Part shown: piece after piece, positions 1 through 6,244 of the stretch
How the letters are laid out: the number at the start of each line of letters is the position of its first letter
Numbering within the stretch: position 1 is the first letter of the stretch
From: F1-20-MAGs119 sp040401695
GTDB lineage: Bacteria > Actinomycetota > Acidimicrobiia > Acidimicrobiales > Ilumatobacteraceae
Length of the DNA: 16,758 nt
NCBI GenBank assembly: GCA_040401695.1
Contig: JBBANY010000050.1
Location: 1-16,758, forward strand
Direction of reading: 5' to 3'
Notes under the pieces: generated by a model
What the model saw: the letters and a program-made list of their open reading frames with translations, nothing else
Databases searched by the model: none
What the model was told of the DNA's origin: nothing
Made by a program: the position numbers and the translations under genes

Positions 1-964
1 CGACGAGTGTGCTCGATGCGTGGTGCCACAGGCCGCCGGCCACGGTTGCGGTGGTGCCCGCCCGACGTGATTCCAACGACCAAGTGACCAGGCGGACAAT
101 CGGCACCGCGACTGCAACCGCGAGGACGGCCGTCACCGCGACGAGCGCGACGATGCGACCACGCAGGCCGAGCCGCGAGACGGACATGGGCCGACCAGTC
201 GCGCGCGTGTTGTACCGCGCCGAACCACGAAGGCCGCGTTCGATTGCGATCAATCCGACCGCGGTGACGACGAGTGCGGTCGCAAGTTCGGCTGCTGCGT
301 CGCGGTTGCCCGTCGAGAACCAGACGCGCAACACACCGTCGGCAACCGTGCTGACGTTGAACAGTCGCACCGTGCCGACGTCGGTCAGGACTTCCATTGT
401 CACGAGTGCGCCGCCTGCCGCGAGGGCCGGTCGCGCCATCGGCAGCGATACGCGCAGGAAGCTGCGCACGGGGCCGAGGCCGAGGGTGCGCGCTGCATCA
501 CGCGAATCTGCACCCTGTGATCGAAACGCGGCGCGGGCGAAGAGATAGACGTAGGGATAGAGCGTCAGGGTGAGTGTCGCCGCGCAGATCCAGATCGAAC
601 GCACGCCGCGCTGACCGAACGGGCCAGACAGCGTGTCGAGCCACACGAAACCTGCCACGTAGCCCGGTACGGCGAGCGGGGCGACGAGGAGCCAACCGAC
701 GATGCGACGAGCCGGAAAGTCGTACGCGGTGACGAGCCACGCAAGCCCGGTTCCGAGGACGAGCGTTCCGACCACGACGGTGACGAGGAGCGTCACGGTG
801 TCGCTGATCATGCCGGGGAGTCGTGTCTGCCACAGTTCACTCCACATCGAGGGAGTCGGGTCGATGATCGACGAGACGATGACGACCACCGGCGCCGCAA
901 CGAGACCGGCGACGACACACATGGTCAACCACCCGGCTGCCGAAGAGGAGCGGTTCGTCACCAT
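1..964 (-). CDS. Iron(III) ABC transporter permease (FbpB-like), partial
   Basis: This is an inner-membrane permease subunit that would carry Fe3+, delivered by the upstream binding protein, into the cytoplasm at the cost of ATP. I translated the minus strand from ATG at 964 and obtained 321 residues with no stop before the window edge, so the C-terminal part is missing. Hydrophobic helices lie at about 13-34, 56-80, 88-110, 124-146, 180-200, 225-242 and 270-293. The cytoplasmic EAA loop that docks the ATPase is visible at about 155-178 (DAARTLGLG followed by SLPMARPAL). FbpB-type permeases are usually about 500-550 residues and contain two such halves; here the first half is complete and the second has just begun. 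The start lies 16 nt after the stop of the binding-protein gene, on the same transcript. The ATPase gene is presumably outside the window. The iron assignment rests mainly on the partner protein and the upstream operators. Confidence 0.85.
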   Translation of the reverse strand, partial: MVTNRSSSAAGWLTMCVVAGLVAAPVVVIVSSIIDPTPSMWSELWQTRLPGMISDTVTLLVTVVVGTLVLGTGLAWLVTAYDFPARRIVGWLLVAPLAVPGYVAGFVWLDTLSGPFGQRGVRSIWICAATLTLTLYPYVYLFARAAFRSQGADSRDAARTLGLGPVRSFLRVSLPMARPALAAGGALVTMEVLTDVGTVRLFNVSTVADGVLRVWFSTGNRDAAAELATALVVTAVGLIAIERGLRGSARYNTRATGRPMSVSRLGLRGRIVALVAVTAVLAVAVAVPIVRLVTWSLESRRAGTTATVAGGLWHHASSTLV

Positions 965-980
965 CGCGCGCAGGGGAGCC

Positions 981-2021
981 TCACTCGTAGCCGGCACGTG
1001 ACAGCACGTCGACGGCATCGGTGTTCAGCCCGCCGAGCTGACGCACCGCGGTGACGTCGGCGGTGAACTCACCGAAACCGACGAGCACGTCGGCGGGGGC
1101 CACACTCGGGTCGGCCGGGTACTCGAAGTTCGCTTCGCTGAACGCTTTCTGTCCGTCGGTGGCGAGCCACTCGAGGAGTTCGAGCGCTTCAGTCGGGTGT
1201 TGGGCTGCCTTCGTGACACCTGCCGCGCTGACGTTCAGATGCGCACCGGAGCCGTCCTGCTCGGGCCAACTGATTGCGACGGGGGTGGCGGGGTCTTCGT
1301 CGAGGAGACGGGCGAGGTAATAGGTGTTGGCAATCGCGACGTCACAATCACCCGCCGCGATGGCTTTCAGAATGTCGGTGTCGGAGTTGATGTAGAGCGG
1401 CTTGTTCTTCACCCACGACTCGACGATCGTGCGCGCCTCGTCGGCGCCTCGATTCAGGATGAGGTTTGCAACGAGGGATTGTGTGTACGGGTGTGTGCTC
1501 GGCCGCAGACAGAGGCGGCCCGACCACTTCGAATCACCAAGATCGGCGTACGACGTCGGCGGGTCGGTGACCCGCTCGTTCGAGAACATGATGACGCGCA
1601 GGCGGCGGCTGAGGCTGAACCATTCGTTCTTCTCGGAACGCAGTTCGGCAGGGATCGACGTCGACAACGATTCGCTGTCGACCGCGGAAAGGAGCCCCGC
1701 GCCCGCGGCGAGTTCGATGTTCGCGGCATCGGCAGCGATGACGAGGTCGGCGGGCGTGTTGTCGCCCTCTGCGGTCAGTCGTTCGCGCAGTTCGGGGTCG
1801 GAACCCGCGGTGAAGCGCACGGCGATGCCCGTGGCCGCGGTGAATGCATCGAAGACCGGTTCGATTCCGTAGTGGCGGCCCGTGTACACGGTGACGGTTC
1901 GCTGGTCGTCACTCCCGTCCGATCCGCAGGCCGTTGCAACCACGGCGAGAACCGCCAGCATGGCGAGCCCGCCGAGGCGGCGAAACGGGCGCGATCGTGG
2001 GGAAGGAGTGGGTTGTGGCAC
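981..2021 (-). CDS. Iron(III) ABC transporter substrate-binding lipoprotein (FbpA/FutA-like)
   Basis: This extracytoplasmic ferric-iron binding protein hands Fe3+ to the permease encoded just downstream. It has 346 residues, normal for the FbpA/FutA family. The N-terminus carries an Arg-rich n-region, a hydrophobic stretch at about 17-30 and a lipobox ending at Cys32 (VATAC), so it should be lipid-anchored. The mature protein begins with the family-typical VTVYTGRHYG (about 43-52). The adjacent tyrosines Y234-Y235 (ANTYYLARL) match the Tyr pair that coordinates iron in FbpA. The start is GTG at 2021, chosen because a Shine-Dalgarno sequence GAAGGA lies at 2029-2034, 7 nt upstream, and because the signal peptide starts there. 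It is expressed from a promoter overlapped by two DtxR-like boxes, so it is probably induced by iron limitation. A spermidine or thiamine binding protein of the same fold is less likely because of the Tyr pair. Confidence 0.9.
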   Translation of the reverse strand: MPQPTPSPRSRPFRRLGGLAMLAVLAVVATACGSDGSDDQRTVTVYTGRHYGIEPVFDAFTAATGIAVRFTAGSDPELRERLTAEGDNTPADLVIAADAANIELAAGAGLLSAVDSESLSTSIPAELRSEKNEWFSLSRRLRVIMFSNERVTDPPTSYADLGDSKWSGRLCLRPSTHPYTQSLVANLILNRGADEARTIVESWVKNKPLYINSDTDILKAIAAGDCDVAIANTYYLARLLDEDPATPVAISWPEQDGSGAHLNVSAAGVTKAAQHPTEALELLEWLATDGQKAFSEANFEYPADPSVAPADVLVGFGEFTADVTAVRQLGGLNTDAVDVLSRAGYE

Positions 2022-2043
2022 GTCGTGGTCCTTCGTCGGGGAC

Positions 2044-2091
2044 TGTTAGGCGTGCCGAATACTAACGCCAACTGTTAGGTATGCCAAACAG
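2044..2091 (-). promoter_or_regulatory. Iron-uptake promoter with two DtxR/IdeR-like operators
   Basis: On the minus strand a -35 TTGGCA (2082-2087) and a -10 TAGTAT (2059-2064) are separated by exactly 17 nt and point at the binding-protein gene. Two near-identical operator-like sequences overlap them. Box 2 (2072-2091) reads CTGTTAGGTATGCCAAACAG and covers the -35. Box 1 (core 2046-2059, TTAGGCGTGCCGAA) abuts the -10 and covers the expected transcription start near 2052. Their cores are imperfect palindromes of the form TTAGGnnTGCCnAA, resembling the DtxR/IdeR/MntR family site. The centres are 29 bp apart, close to three helical turns. A related half site, TAACGCCAA, lies between them (2063-2071). 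Iron rather than manganese as the signal is inferred from the gene it controls. Confidence 0.75.
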
Positions 2092-2103
2092 ACGGGGCGC
2101 GGG

Positions 2104-3519
2104 TCAGGCCTTCTTGCGGGGCCAGAGGACGACGATTGCAAAGAACGCGACGATCGACATGGCGAAGAGGAAGCCATAGGCCCGACGGAACGGATCGACC
2201 GGGTGCTCGCCACCGCTGCTCATCATCGCGACGACCGCGGCGATACCGATGGCTCCGGAGAGAAAGCGACCGGTGCTGAACGTCGCATTGCCGGTGGGGT
2301 AGTCACGCGGTTCGAGATCGGACAGCGCGGCGGCGTTCAGGAAGGAAAAGAGAAGCCCCATCCCGATGCCGGTGAGGATGAGTCCGGGGAACAGATGGCC
2401 CCAGTAGTCGGGTTCGACTTCGGTGCGGAACGTGAACCATGCGGTGGCTGCAACGAGGGCGACGGCACCGGCACTGAGGAGCTTGCGGTATCCGAAGCGT
2501 TCGACCAGGCGCGAGGAGAAGATCGCACCGAGGCCACCGAGGACCGGGGTCGGGGACATCGCGAGGCCGATACCCCAGGCATCGTATTTCCAGAGGTTGC
2601 CGAGAAGCAGCGGCCAGATGAGCCACACCGACATTCCGATCATCGACACCGAAACGTTGGCGATGTTGGCGACGCGAAACGTCGGTACGCCGAACATTCG
2701 CACCGGCAGGAACGGCCGTGGGTGCACGCGTGACCGAGTGATGAGAATGGGAACGAGCAGCACTGCCACGACGAAGACGCCGATGGTGCGGGCGCTCGTC
2801 CAGCCCCACGCGTTGCTCTGCACGAGGCCCAGTGCGATGAGGCCGGTCGCCAGCGTTCCGGCGACCATGCCGGCGATGTCGGGTATGCCCGACTCGAGTG
2901 GTGCCGCAATCGGTTGTCCTTTTGCTGCCGCACGAAGCACGAACGACAGCGCGAGCGTCGCGAGCGCGAGTCCAAGAGGCACGACGAAGATCCAACGCCA
3001 TTCGCCTCCCGTGATCACGGCGCTGCAGATGATCGGCGCGGTGGTCGACCCGATGGGGAAGGCGCCGGTCCACACTCCCATCGCGAAGGCGCGACGCGAC
3101 TCGGGCCAGCCCACGAGGGCGACCGACACCGACGCGGGAACGACGAAGGCGCCGCCGATGCCCTGCAGCACGCGTCCTGCGACGAGGACCGCCGGATTGG
3201 GCGCAAAAACACAGATCAGTGAAGCGAAGGCGAAGATTGCCGCGCCGGTTTGGAAGGCGCGCAGTGTGCCGATGCGTGCCGCGAGCGTGCCGCCGAGCAT
3301 CGTGAGCGCAGCGAGAACGATGGAGTAACCCGACAGCGCCCACGACAGTGTGGAGAGGCTCGCATCGAAGTCGGCCTTGATCAGGGGAACTGCAAGGTTG
3401 GTGCCCGTGACCGCGAAGGGAAGTGCGGTCATGCCGAGCATCGAAGTGGCAAGACCGAGAGTCGCGATGCGCGGGGTCGTCTCGTCGATCGACGCTTGCT
3501 CGATCGTGTCCCCCGACAT
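2104..3519 (-). CDS. MFS transporter, DHA2-like multidrug exporter family
   Basis: This is a proton-coupled multi-helix efflux protein of the inner membrane. It has 471 residues, the usual size for the 14-helix DHA2 group (EmrB/QacA-like). Visible signatures are the N-terminal helix with a TGTNLAVPLI segment (about 38-47), the loop 2-3 motif A region GGTLAARIG (about 76-84), RVLQGIGGAFVVP (about 116-128) and a motif C-like GAFPIGSTTAP (about 152-162). I chose ATG at 3519 because the longer reading frame upstream only covers the intergenic region and the antisense of the neighbouring nitroreductase. No good Shine-Dalgarno precedes it, so a leaderless or near-leaderless message is possible, with a weak CAGACT at 3526-3531. 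Substrate cannot be told from sequence. It is divergent from the nitroreductase, and the short palindrome between them may be an operator for one or both. Confidence 0.88.
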   Translation of the reverse strand: MSGDTIEQASIDETTPRIATLGLATSMLGMTALPFAVTGTNLAVPLIKADFDASLSTLSWALSGYSIVLAALTMLGGTLAARIGTLRAFQTGAAIFAFASLICVFAPNPAVLVAGRVLQGIGGAFVVPASVSVALVGWPESRRAFAMGVWTGAFPIGSTTAPIICSAVITGGEWRWIFVVPLGLALATLALSFVLRAAAKGQPIAAPLESGIPDIAGMVAGTLATGLIALGLVQSNAWGWTSARTIGVFVVAVLLVPILITRSRVHPRPFLPVRMFGVPTFRVANIANVSVSMIGMSVWLIWPLLLGNLWKYDAWGIGLAMSPTPVLGGLGAIFSSRLVERFGYRKLLSAGAVALVAATAWFTFRTEVEPDYWGHLFPGLILTGIGMGLLFSFLNAAALSDLEPRDYPTGNATFSTGRFLSGAIGIAAVVAMMSSGGEHPVDPFRRAYGFLFAMSIVAFFAIVVLWPRKKA

Positions 3520-3522
3520 TCC

Positions 3523-3533
3523 GTCAGTCTGAC
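3523..3533. promoter_or_regulatory. Short palindrome next to the MFS start, candidate operator
   Basis: GTCAGTCTGAC is a perfect 5-1-5 inverted repeat ending 4 bp before the MFS start codon. Efflux genes are often controlled by TetR- or MarR-type repressors that bind palindromes of this kind, but no regulator gene is present in the window. The match is short enough to arise by chance. Confidence 0.3.
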
Positions 3534-3579
3534 AGGTCGTGGTCGCCGCGTGCGTGGCGAAGGTCCCTGAGTCAATTAG

Positions 3580-3608
3580 TTGCGAGCGCAAGTAAATCCT
3601 GATAGGGT
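3580..3608 (+). promoter_or_regulatory. Promoter of the RutE-like gene, probably leaderless
   Basis: A -35 TTGCGA (3580-3585) and a -10 TAGGGT (3603-3608) are separated by 17 nt, and the -10 ends 7 nt before ATG 3616. Transcription would therefore start at or next to the A of the start codon, and no Shine-Dalgarno is visible. The -35 is part of an inverted repeat TTGCG-AG-CGCAA (3580-3591), a possible repressor site. Confidence 0.5.
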
Positions 3609-3615
3609 TCGCCGT

Positions 3616-4203
3616 ATGTACGCAATCAACGCAGAAACACAGGATCTCCTCTTCGCCCAGGCCCGCACGGCCAACACTTTCTCGAACGAGCCCGTCTCCG
3701 ATGCCCAGGTCGAGGCGCTGTACGAACTGGCGAAGTGGGGCCCGACGAGCATGAACACCCAGCCGATGCGCCTGGTACTCGCGCGCAGCGCGGAAGCAAA
3801 AGCAAAAGTCGTCGGTCATCTGCTCGACGGCAACAAGCCGAAGGCCGAGATGGCCCCGCTCGTCGCGGTCGTCGCTGCCGATCTGAATTTTCACGAGACC
3901 CTGCCCGAGGTCTTCCCGATTTTTCCCGGCGCGAAGGACATGTTCGCCGACGAGGCGTACCGCACCCAGTTCGCGGTTTCGCAAGCGTGGTTGCAGGCGG
4001 GTTACTTCATCGTCGGTGTGCGTGCACTCGGCCTTGCAGCGGGACCGATGCTTGGCGTGAACACCGCGGGGATCGATGCCGACCTCTTGGCGGGAACCGG
4101 CTTGCGCACGATCATGGTGATGAACATCGGCAAGCCGGGCGACAACGCGTGGTTCGACCGACTGCCGCGGCTCGACTATTCGCGGGCCGTCACCACGCTG
4201 TGA
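3616..4203 (+). CDS. Nitroreductase-family protein, RutE/HadB-like (malonic semialdehyde reductase type)
   Basis: This is a flavin-dependent NAD(P)H oxidoreductase, probably a cytoplasmic FMN-binding dimer. It has 195 residues, against 196 in E. coli RutE, and the whole chain resembles that subfamily: LFAQARTANTFSNEPVSD (about 12-29), YELAKWGPTSMNTQP (about 36-50), the middle stretch QAGYFIVGVRALGLAAGPM (about 127-145) and the ending RLPRLDYSRA. RutE reduces malonic semialdehyde in the Rut pyrimidine pathway. No rutA-D genes are seen here, so the physiological substrate is open and a general quinone or enal reductase is possible. ATG 3616 was preferred over an in-frame ATG at 3580 because it matches the family N-terminus and lies 7 nt after a good -10. 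The gene ends in a TGA that abuts the stop codon of the convergent LLM gene. Confidence 0.85.
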   Translation: MYAINAETQDLLFAQARTANTFSNEPVSDAQVEALYELAKWGPTSMNTQPMRLVLARSAEAKAKVVGHLLDGNKPKAEMAPLVAVVAADLNFHETLPEVFPIFPGAKDMFADEAYRTQFAVSQAWLQAGYFIVGVRALGLAAGPMLGVNTAGIDADLLAGTGLRTIMVMNIGKPGDNAWFDRLPRLDYSRAVTTL

Positions 4204-4206
4204 TCA
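4201..4206. other. Abutting convergent stops, TGATCA
   Basis: The RutE-like gene (plus) stops with TGA at 4201-4203 and the LLM gene (minus) stops with TGA read from 4206-4204. The two stop codons touch and form the palindrome TGATCA. There is no room for a separate terminator between the genes, so each transcript must run into the other gene or end inside it. Confidence 0.8.
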
Positions 4207-5088
4207 GAACAGTTCTTTTGCGAGCGCGGCGAAGCTTGCCTCGGTGAAGGGGCTGACCTCGATGCGATCGATGCCGGCCTCGCCGAGCCGCATCATCGAC
4301 GCCGCGACCTTTCCCGGCGCACCGTAGAAGCCGCCGAGGAACGAGTCGCCGAGCAGGGATTCGACTCCCTTCGAGCGGTCGTCGTCGCCCGCCGAACAGA
4401 GGATGAACACGCTGAGCGGCACCGTGGGGTTGACGTCGCGGATCTGTTTCACGAGGTCGTACAGGTGCGACTCGGGCACGCTCGCCATCGCAGGAAGATT
4501 CACTGCTCCGTCGCGGGTGATGTTGGAGATCAACTTCACCTCGACGCGGTCGGCGATCGGCGCGATGTTCCTGATCGTGCGCGGACCACCGAGAGAGCAG
4601 ACGAGGGGAGGCGCACCCTCGGTCGGAATCGGCCCGAGACGGGGAACGTCGATGTCGTAGTGCTTGCCCTCGAATCTGCAGGCACCGGTGTCGAAGAACT
4701 GGCGCACGATCTTCGCCGCCTCGATGAACCGCTCGGCGCGGACCGCCGGCTCCGGGTAGTCGATGTCGGCTCCGATGGCTTCCGCCTTTTCCCAACCCGC
4801 GCCGAGGCCCGCCTCGAAACGGCCGCGCGAGATGCGCTGCATCTGCAGCGAGGCCTGCGCGAATTCGACGGGTGAGCGAAAGAGATTGTTGGCGAACGAC
4901 GTGGTGAGTTTCACCTTCGTGGTGGCCGAAGCCATGGCAGCGAGCGTCACCCACACGTGCGGGTAGGTCTTGGTGGGGCTGAAGAAGTGATCGGCGCAGC
5001 CAAGGACATGCCACCCCTCGTTTTCGCGTACGCGGGCCCACTCGACGGGGTCAAGTTCGGCGTCCATCAAATTGGCGATGAAGTCCAT
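4204..5088 (-). CDS. LLM-class F420-dependent oxidoreductase
   Basis: This is a luciferase-like TIM-barrel enzyme expected to use coenzyme F420 for hydride transfer, cytoplasmic. It has 294 residues, typical for the smaller LLM group. Supporting stretches are GCADHFF (about 30-36, the active-site strand with Asp-His), the early barrel strand VKLTTSFANNLFRSP (about 59-73), and the hallmark SRGRFEAGLGAGW (about 87-99) followed by the ERFIEAAKIVRQFF helix. The C-terminal GIDRIEVSPF (about 272-281) is also family-like. The substrate is unknown. FMN rather than F420 cannot be excluded from sequence alone. ATG 5088 lies 6 nt after a minus-strand -10 TAGGGT, suggesting a leaderless message. It is divergent from the M20 peptidase with only 22 bp between start codons, and convergent with the RutE-like gene. 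Confidence 0.85.
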   Translation of the reverse strand: MDFIANLMDAELDPVEWARVRENEGWHVLGCADHFFSPTKTYPHVWVTLAAMASATTKVKLTTSFANNLFRSPVEFAQASLQMQRISRGRFEAGLGAGWEKAEAIGADIDYPEPAVRAERFIEAAKIVRQFFDTGACRFEGKHYDIDVPRLGPIPTEGAPPLVCSLGGPRTIRNIAPIADRVEVKLISNITRDGAVNLPAMASVPESHLYDLVKQIRDVNPTVPLSVFILCSAGDDDRSKGVESLLGDSFLGGFYGAPGKVAASMMRLGEAGIDRIEVSPFTEASFAALAKELF

Positions 5089-5094
5089 TGGTGC

Positions 5095-5104
5095 ACCCTA
5101 TTCT
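5095..5104. promoter_or_regulatory. Overlapping divergent -10 elements, leaderless pair
   Basis: In the 22-bp gap between the LLM start (ATG 5088, minus) and the M20 start (GTG 5111, plus) there is a minus-strand -10 TAGGGT (5095-5100) and a plus-strand -10 TATTCT (5099-5104). They share the self-complementary TA at 5099-5100. Each ends 6 nt before its own start codon. Polymerase cannot occupy both at once, so the two genes may be reciprocally expressed. No convincing -35 is seen for either, and those regions would lie inside the opposite coding sequence. Confidence 0.5.
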
Positions 5105-5110
5105 TTCCAC

Positions 5111-6241
5111 GTGCACCCGTTCCTCGTCGCAGCGACCGAGTCGCTCGACGACGCCGTCGCAGACATCGGTCGCCTCGTGTCCGTCGAGTCACCGTCGCGC
5201 GACGTCGCACGAGTGGCGGCCAGCGCGAACAGTGTCGCGGAACTCATCGAACGCGAGACGGGTTTGATCGCCGAACTGATCGACTCGCCCGTCGGCCCGC
5301 ACGTGGTGGTGCGTGCCTCGGCACGTCCGGCGGTGTTGTTCCTCGGACATCACGACACGGTGCACCGGGCGGGGTCGCTCGACGAGCGACCCTTCACCAA
5401 CGACGGTGGTGTGCTGCGTGGACCCGGTGTGTTCGACATGAAGGCCGGCATCGTGCAGGCGGTTCACGCAACGCGGATTCTCCGTGACTCGGGCATCGAT
5501 CCCGCCCACGTCGCGATGTTGTTCACCGCGGACGAAGAGGTTGGCTCGAAGACCAGTCGGGGTCTCGTCGAAGAACTTGCCCGTGGAGTCGATGCCGTGC
5601 TCGTGCTCGAGCCGAGCGCCGATGGTGGCGCGCTGAAGGTCGCACGCAAGGGCACCGGCACGTTCGAGGTGTCGATCGAGGGTCGCGCGTCCCATGCGGG
5701 CCTGGAACCCGAAAAGGGAATCAACGCGCTCGTCGAGTTGGCCCACCAGGTGCAGGTCATCAACGGCTTCGGCAAGCCCGAACTCGGCACCACGGTGACG
5801 CCGACAGTGGCCGCCGCGGGCACGACCGACAACACCGTGCCTGATCACGCATCGATTCTCGTCGATGCGCGGGTCGTGGTGCCCGAGGAGAAGGCTCGTG
5901 TCGAATCGTTGATGAATGCACTGCGTCCCGTCGTGGACGGGGCGAAGATCACGGTGTCCGGCGGTCTCCATCGCCCGCCGATGCACGAATCGATGTCAGC
6001 GGAACTCTTTGCGCTCGCCCGAGAGGTGGCGCGCGAGATCGACGGTCGCGACATCGACGGTGTCTCGGTGGGTGGCGGATCCGACGGCAACTTCACCGCG
6101 GCGATCGGCGTGAAGACCCTCGACGGTCTCGGCGCGGTGGGCGGTGGTGCTCACGGGGTGAGCGAGCACGTGATCGTCGAGACGATTCCGTTCCGCACGG
6201 CCCTCGTCGCCGGCATCGCGGCCCGCATCGTTGCCGGTTGA
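5111..6241 (+). CDS. M20-family metallopeptidase, CPG2/ArgE/DapE-like
   Basis: This is a two-zinc amidohydrolase or peptidase, probably releasing an amino acid from an N-acyl or glutamyl-type conjugate. It has 376 residues. All expected residues are present: GHHDTV (H80 metal ligand, D82), the bridging Asp in GPGVFDMK (D109), the catalytic and metal Glu pair in ADEEVGS (E142, E143), a Glu in VLEPSAD (E167), and a late His in GAHGVSEH (H348). GRASHAGLEPEKG (about 191-203) marks the dimerisation lid domain. The overall pattern is closest to carboxypeptidase G2-like members. GTG 5111 is preferred to an in-frame ATG at 5072, because the latter lies inside the divergent LLM gene and GTG follows a -10 by 6 nt. 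Substrate is not determinable here. Proximity to argG could hint at an acyl-amino-acid role, but they are on opposite strands. Confidence 0.87.
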   Translation: MHPFLVAATESLDDAVADIGRLVSVESPSRDVARVAASANSVAELIERETGLIAELIDSPVGPHVVVRASARPAVLFLGHHDTVHRAGSLDERPFTNDGGVLRGPGVFDMKAGIVQAVHATRILRDSGIDPAHVAMLFTADEEVGSKTSRGLVEELARGVDAVLVLEPSADGGALKVARKGTGTFEVSIEGRASHAGLEPEKGINALVELAHQVQVINGFGKPELGTTVTPTVAAAGTTDNTVPDHASILVDARVVVPEEKARVESLMNALRPVVDGAKITVSGGLHRPPMHESMSAELFALAREVAREIDGRDIDGVSVGGGSDGNFTAAIGVKTLDGLGAVGGGAHGVSEHVIVETIPFRTALVAGIAARIVAG

Positions 6242-6244
6242 TCA
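6239..6244. other. Abutting convergent stops, TGATCA (second case)
   Basis: The M20 gene stops with TGA at 6239-6241 and argG stops on the other strand with TGA read from 6244-6242, again forming TGATCA with no spacer. This is the same arrangement as at 4201-4206. Confidence 0.8.

Noticed and set aside
9..548. Plus-strand open frame of 179 codons at the left edge
   Set aside because: It is antisense to the permease, which has intact membrane helices and an EAA loop.
2044..2091. Fur or Zur box
   Set aside because: The AT-rich GATAAT-type pattern of Fur and the Zur pattern are absent. The TTAGG/TGCC half sites fit the DtxR family better.
3520..3984. N-terminal extension of the MFS protein by 155 residues
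   Set aside because: It would run antisense through the RutE-like gene and shows no helix or family similarity. The protein starts normally at ATG 3519.
3616..4203. Naming the nitroreductase rutE
   Set aside because: Similarity to RutE is good, but no other rut genes are present, so a pyrimidine-degradation role is not supported.
5072..5110. Upstream ATG start for the M20 peptidase
   Set aside because: It overlaps the divergent LLM gene start and the extra residues are not family-like. GTG 5111 has a well-placed -10.
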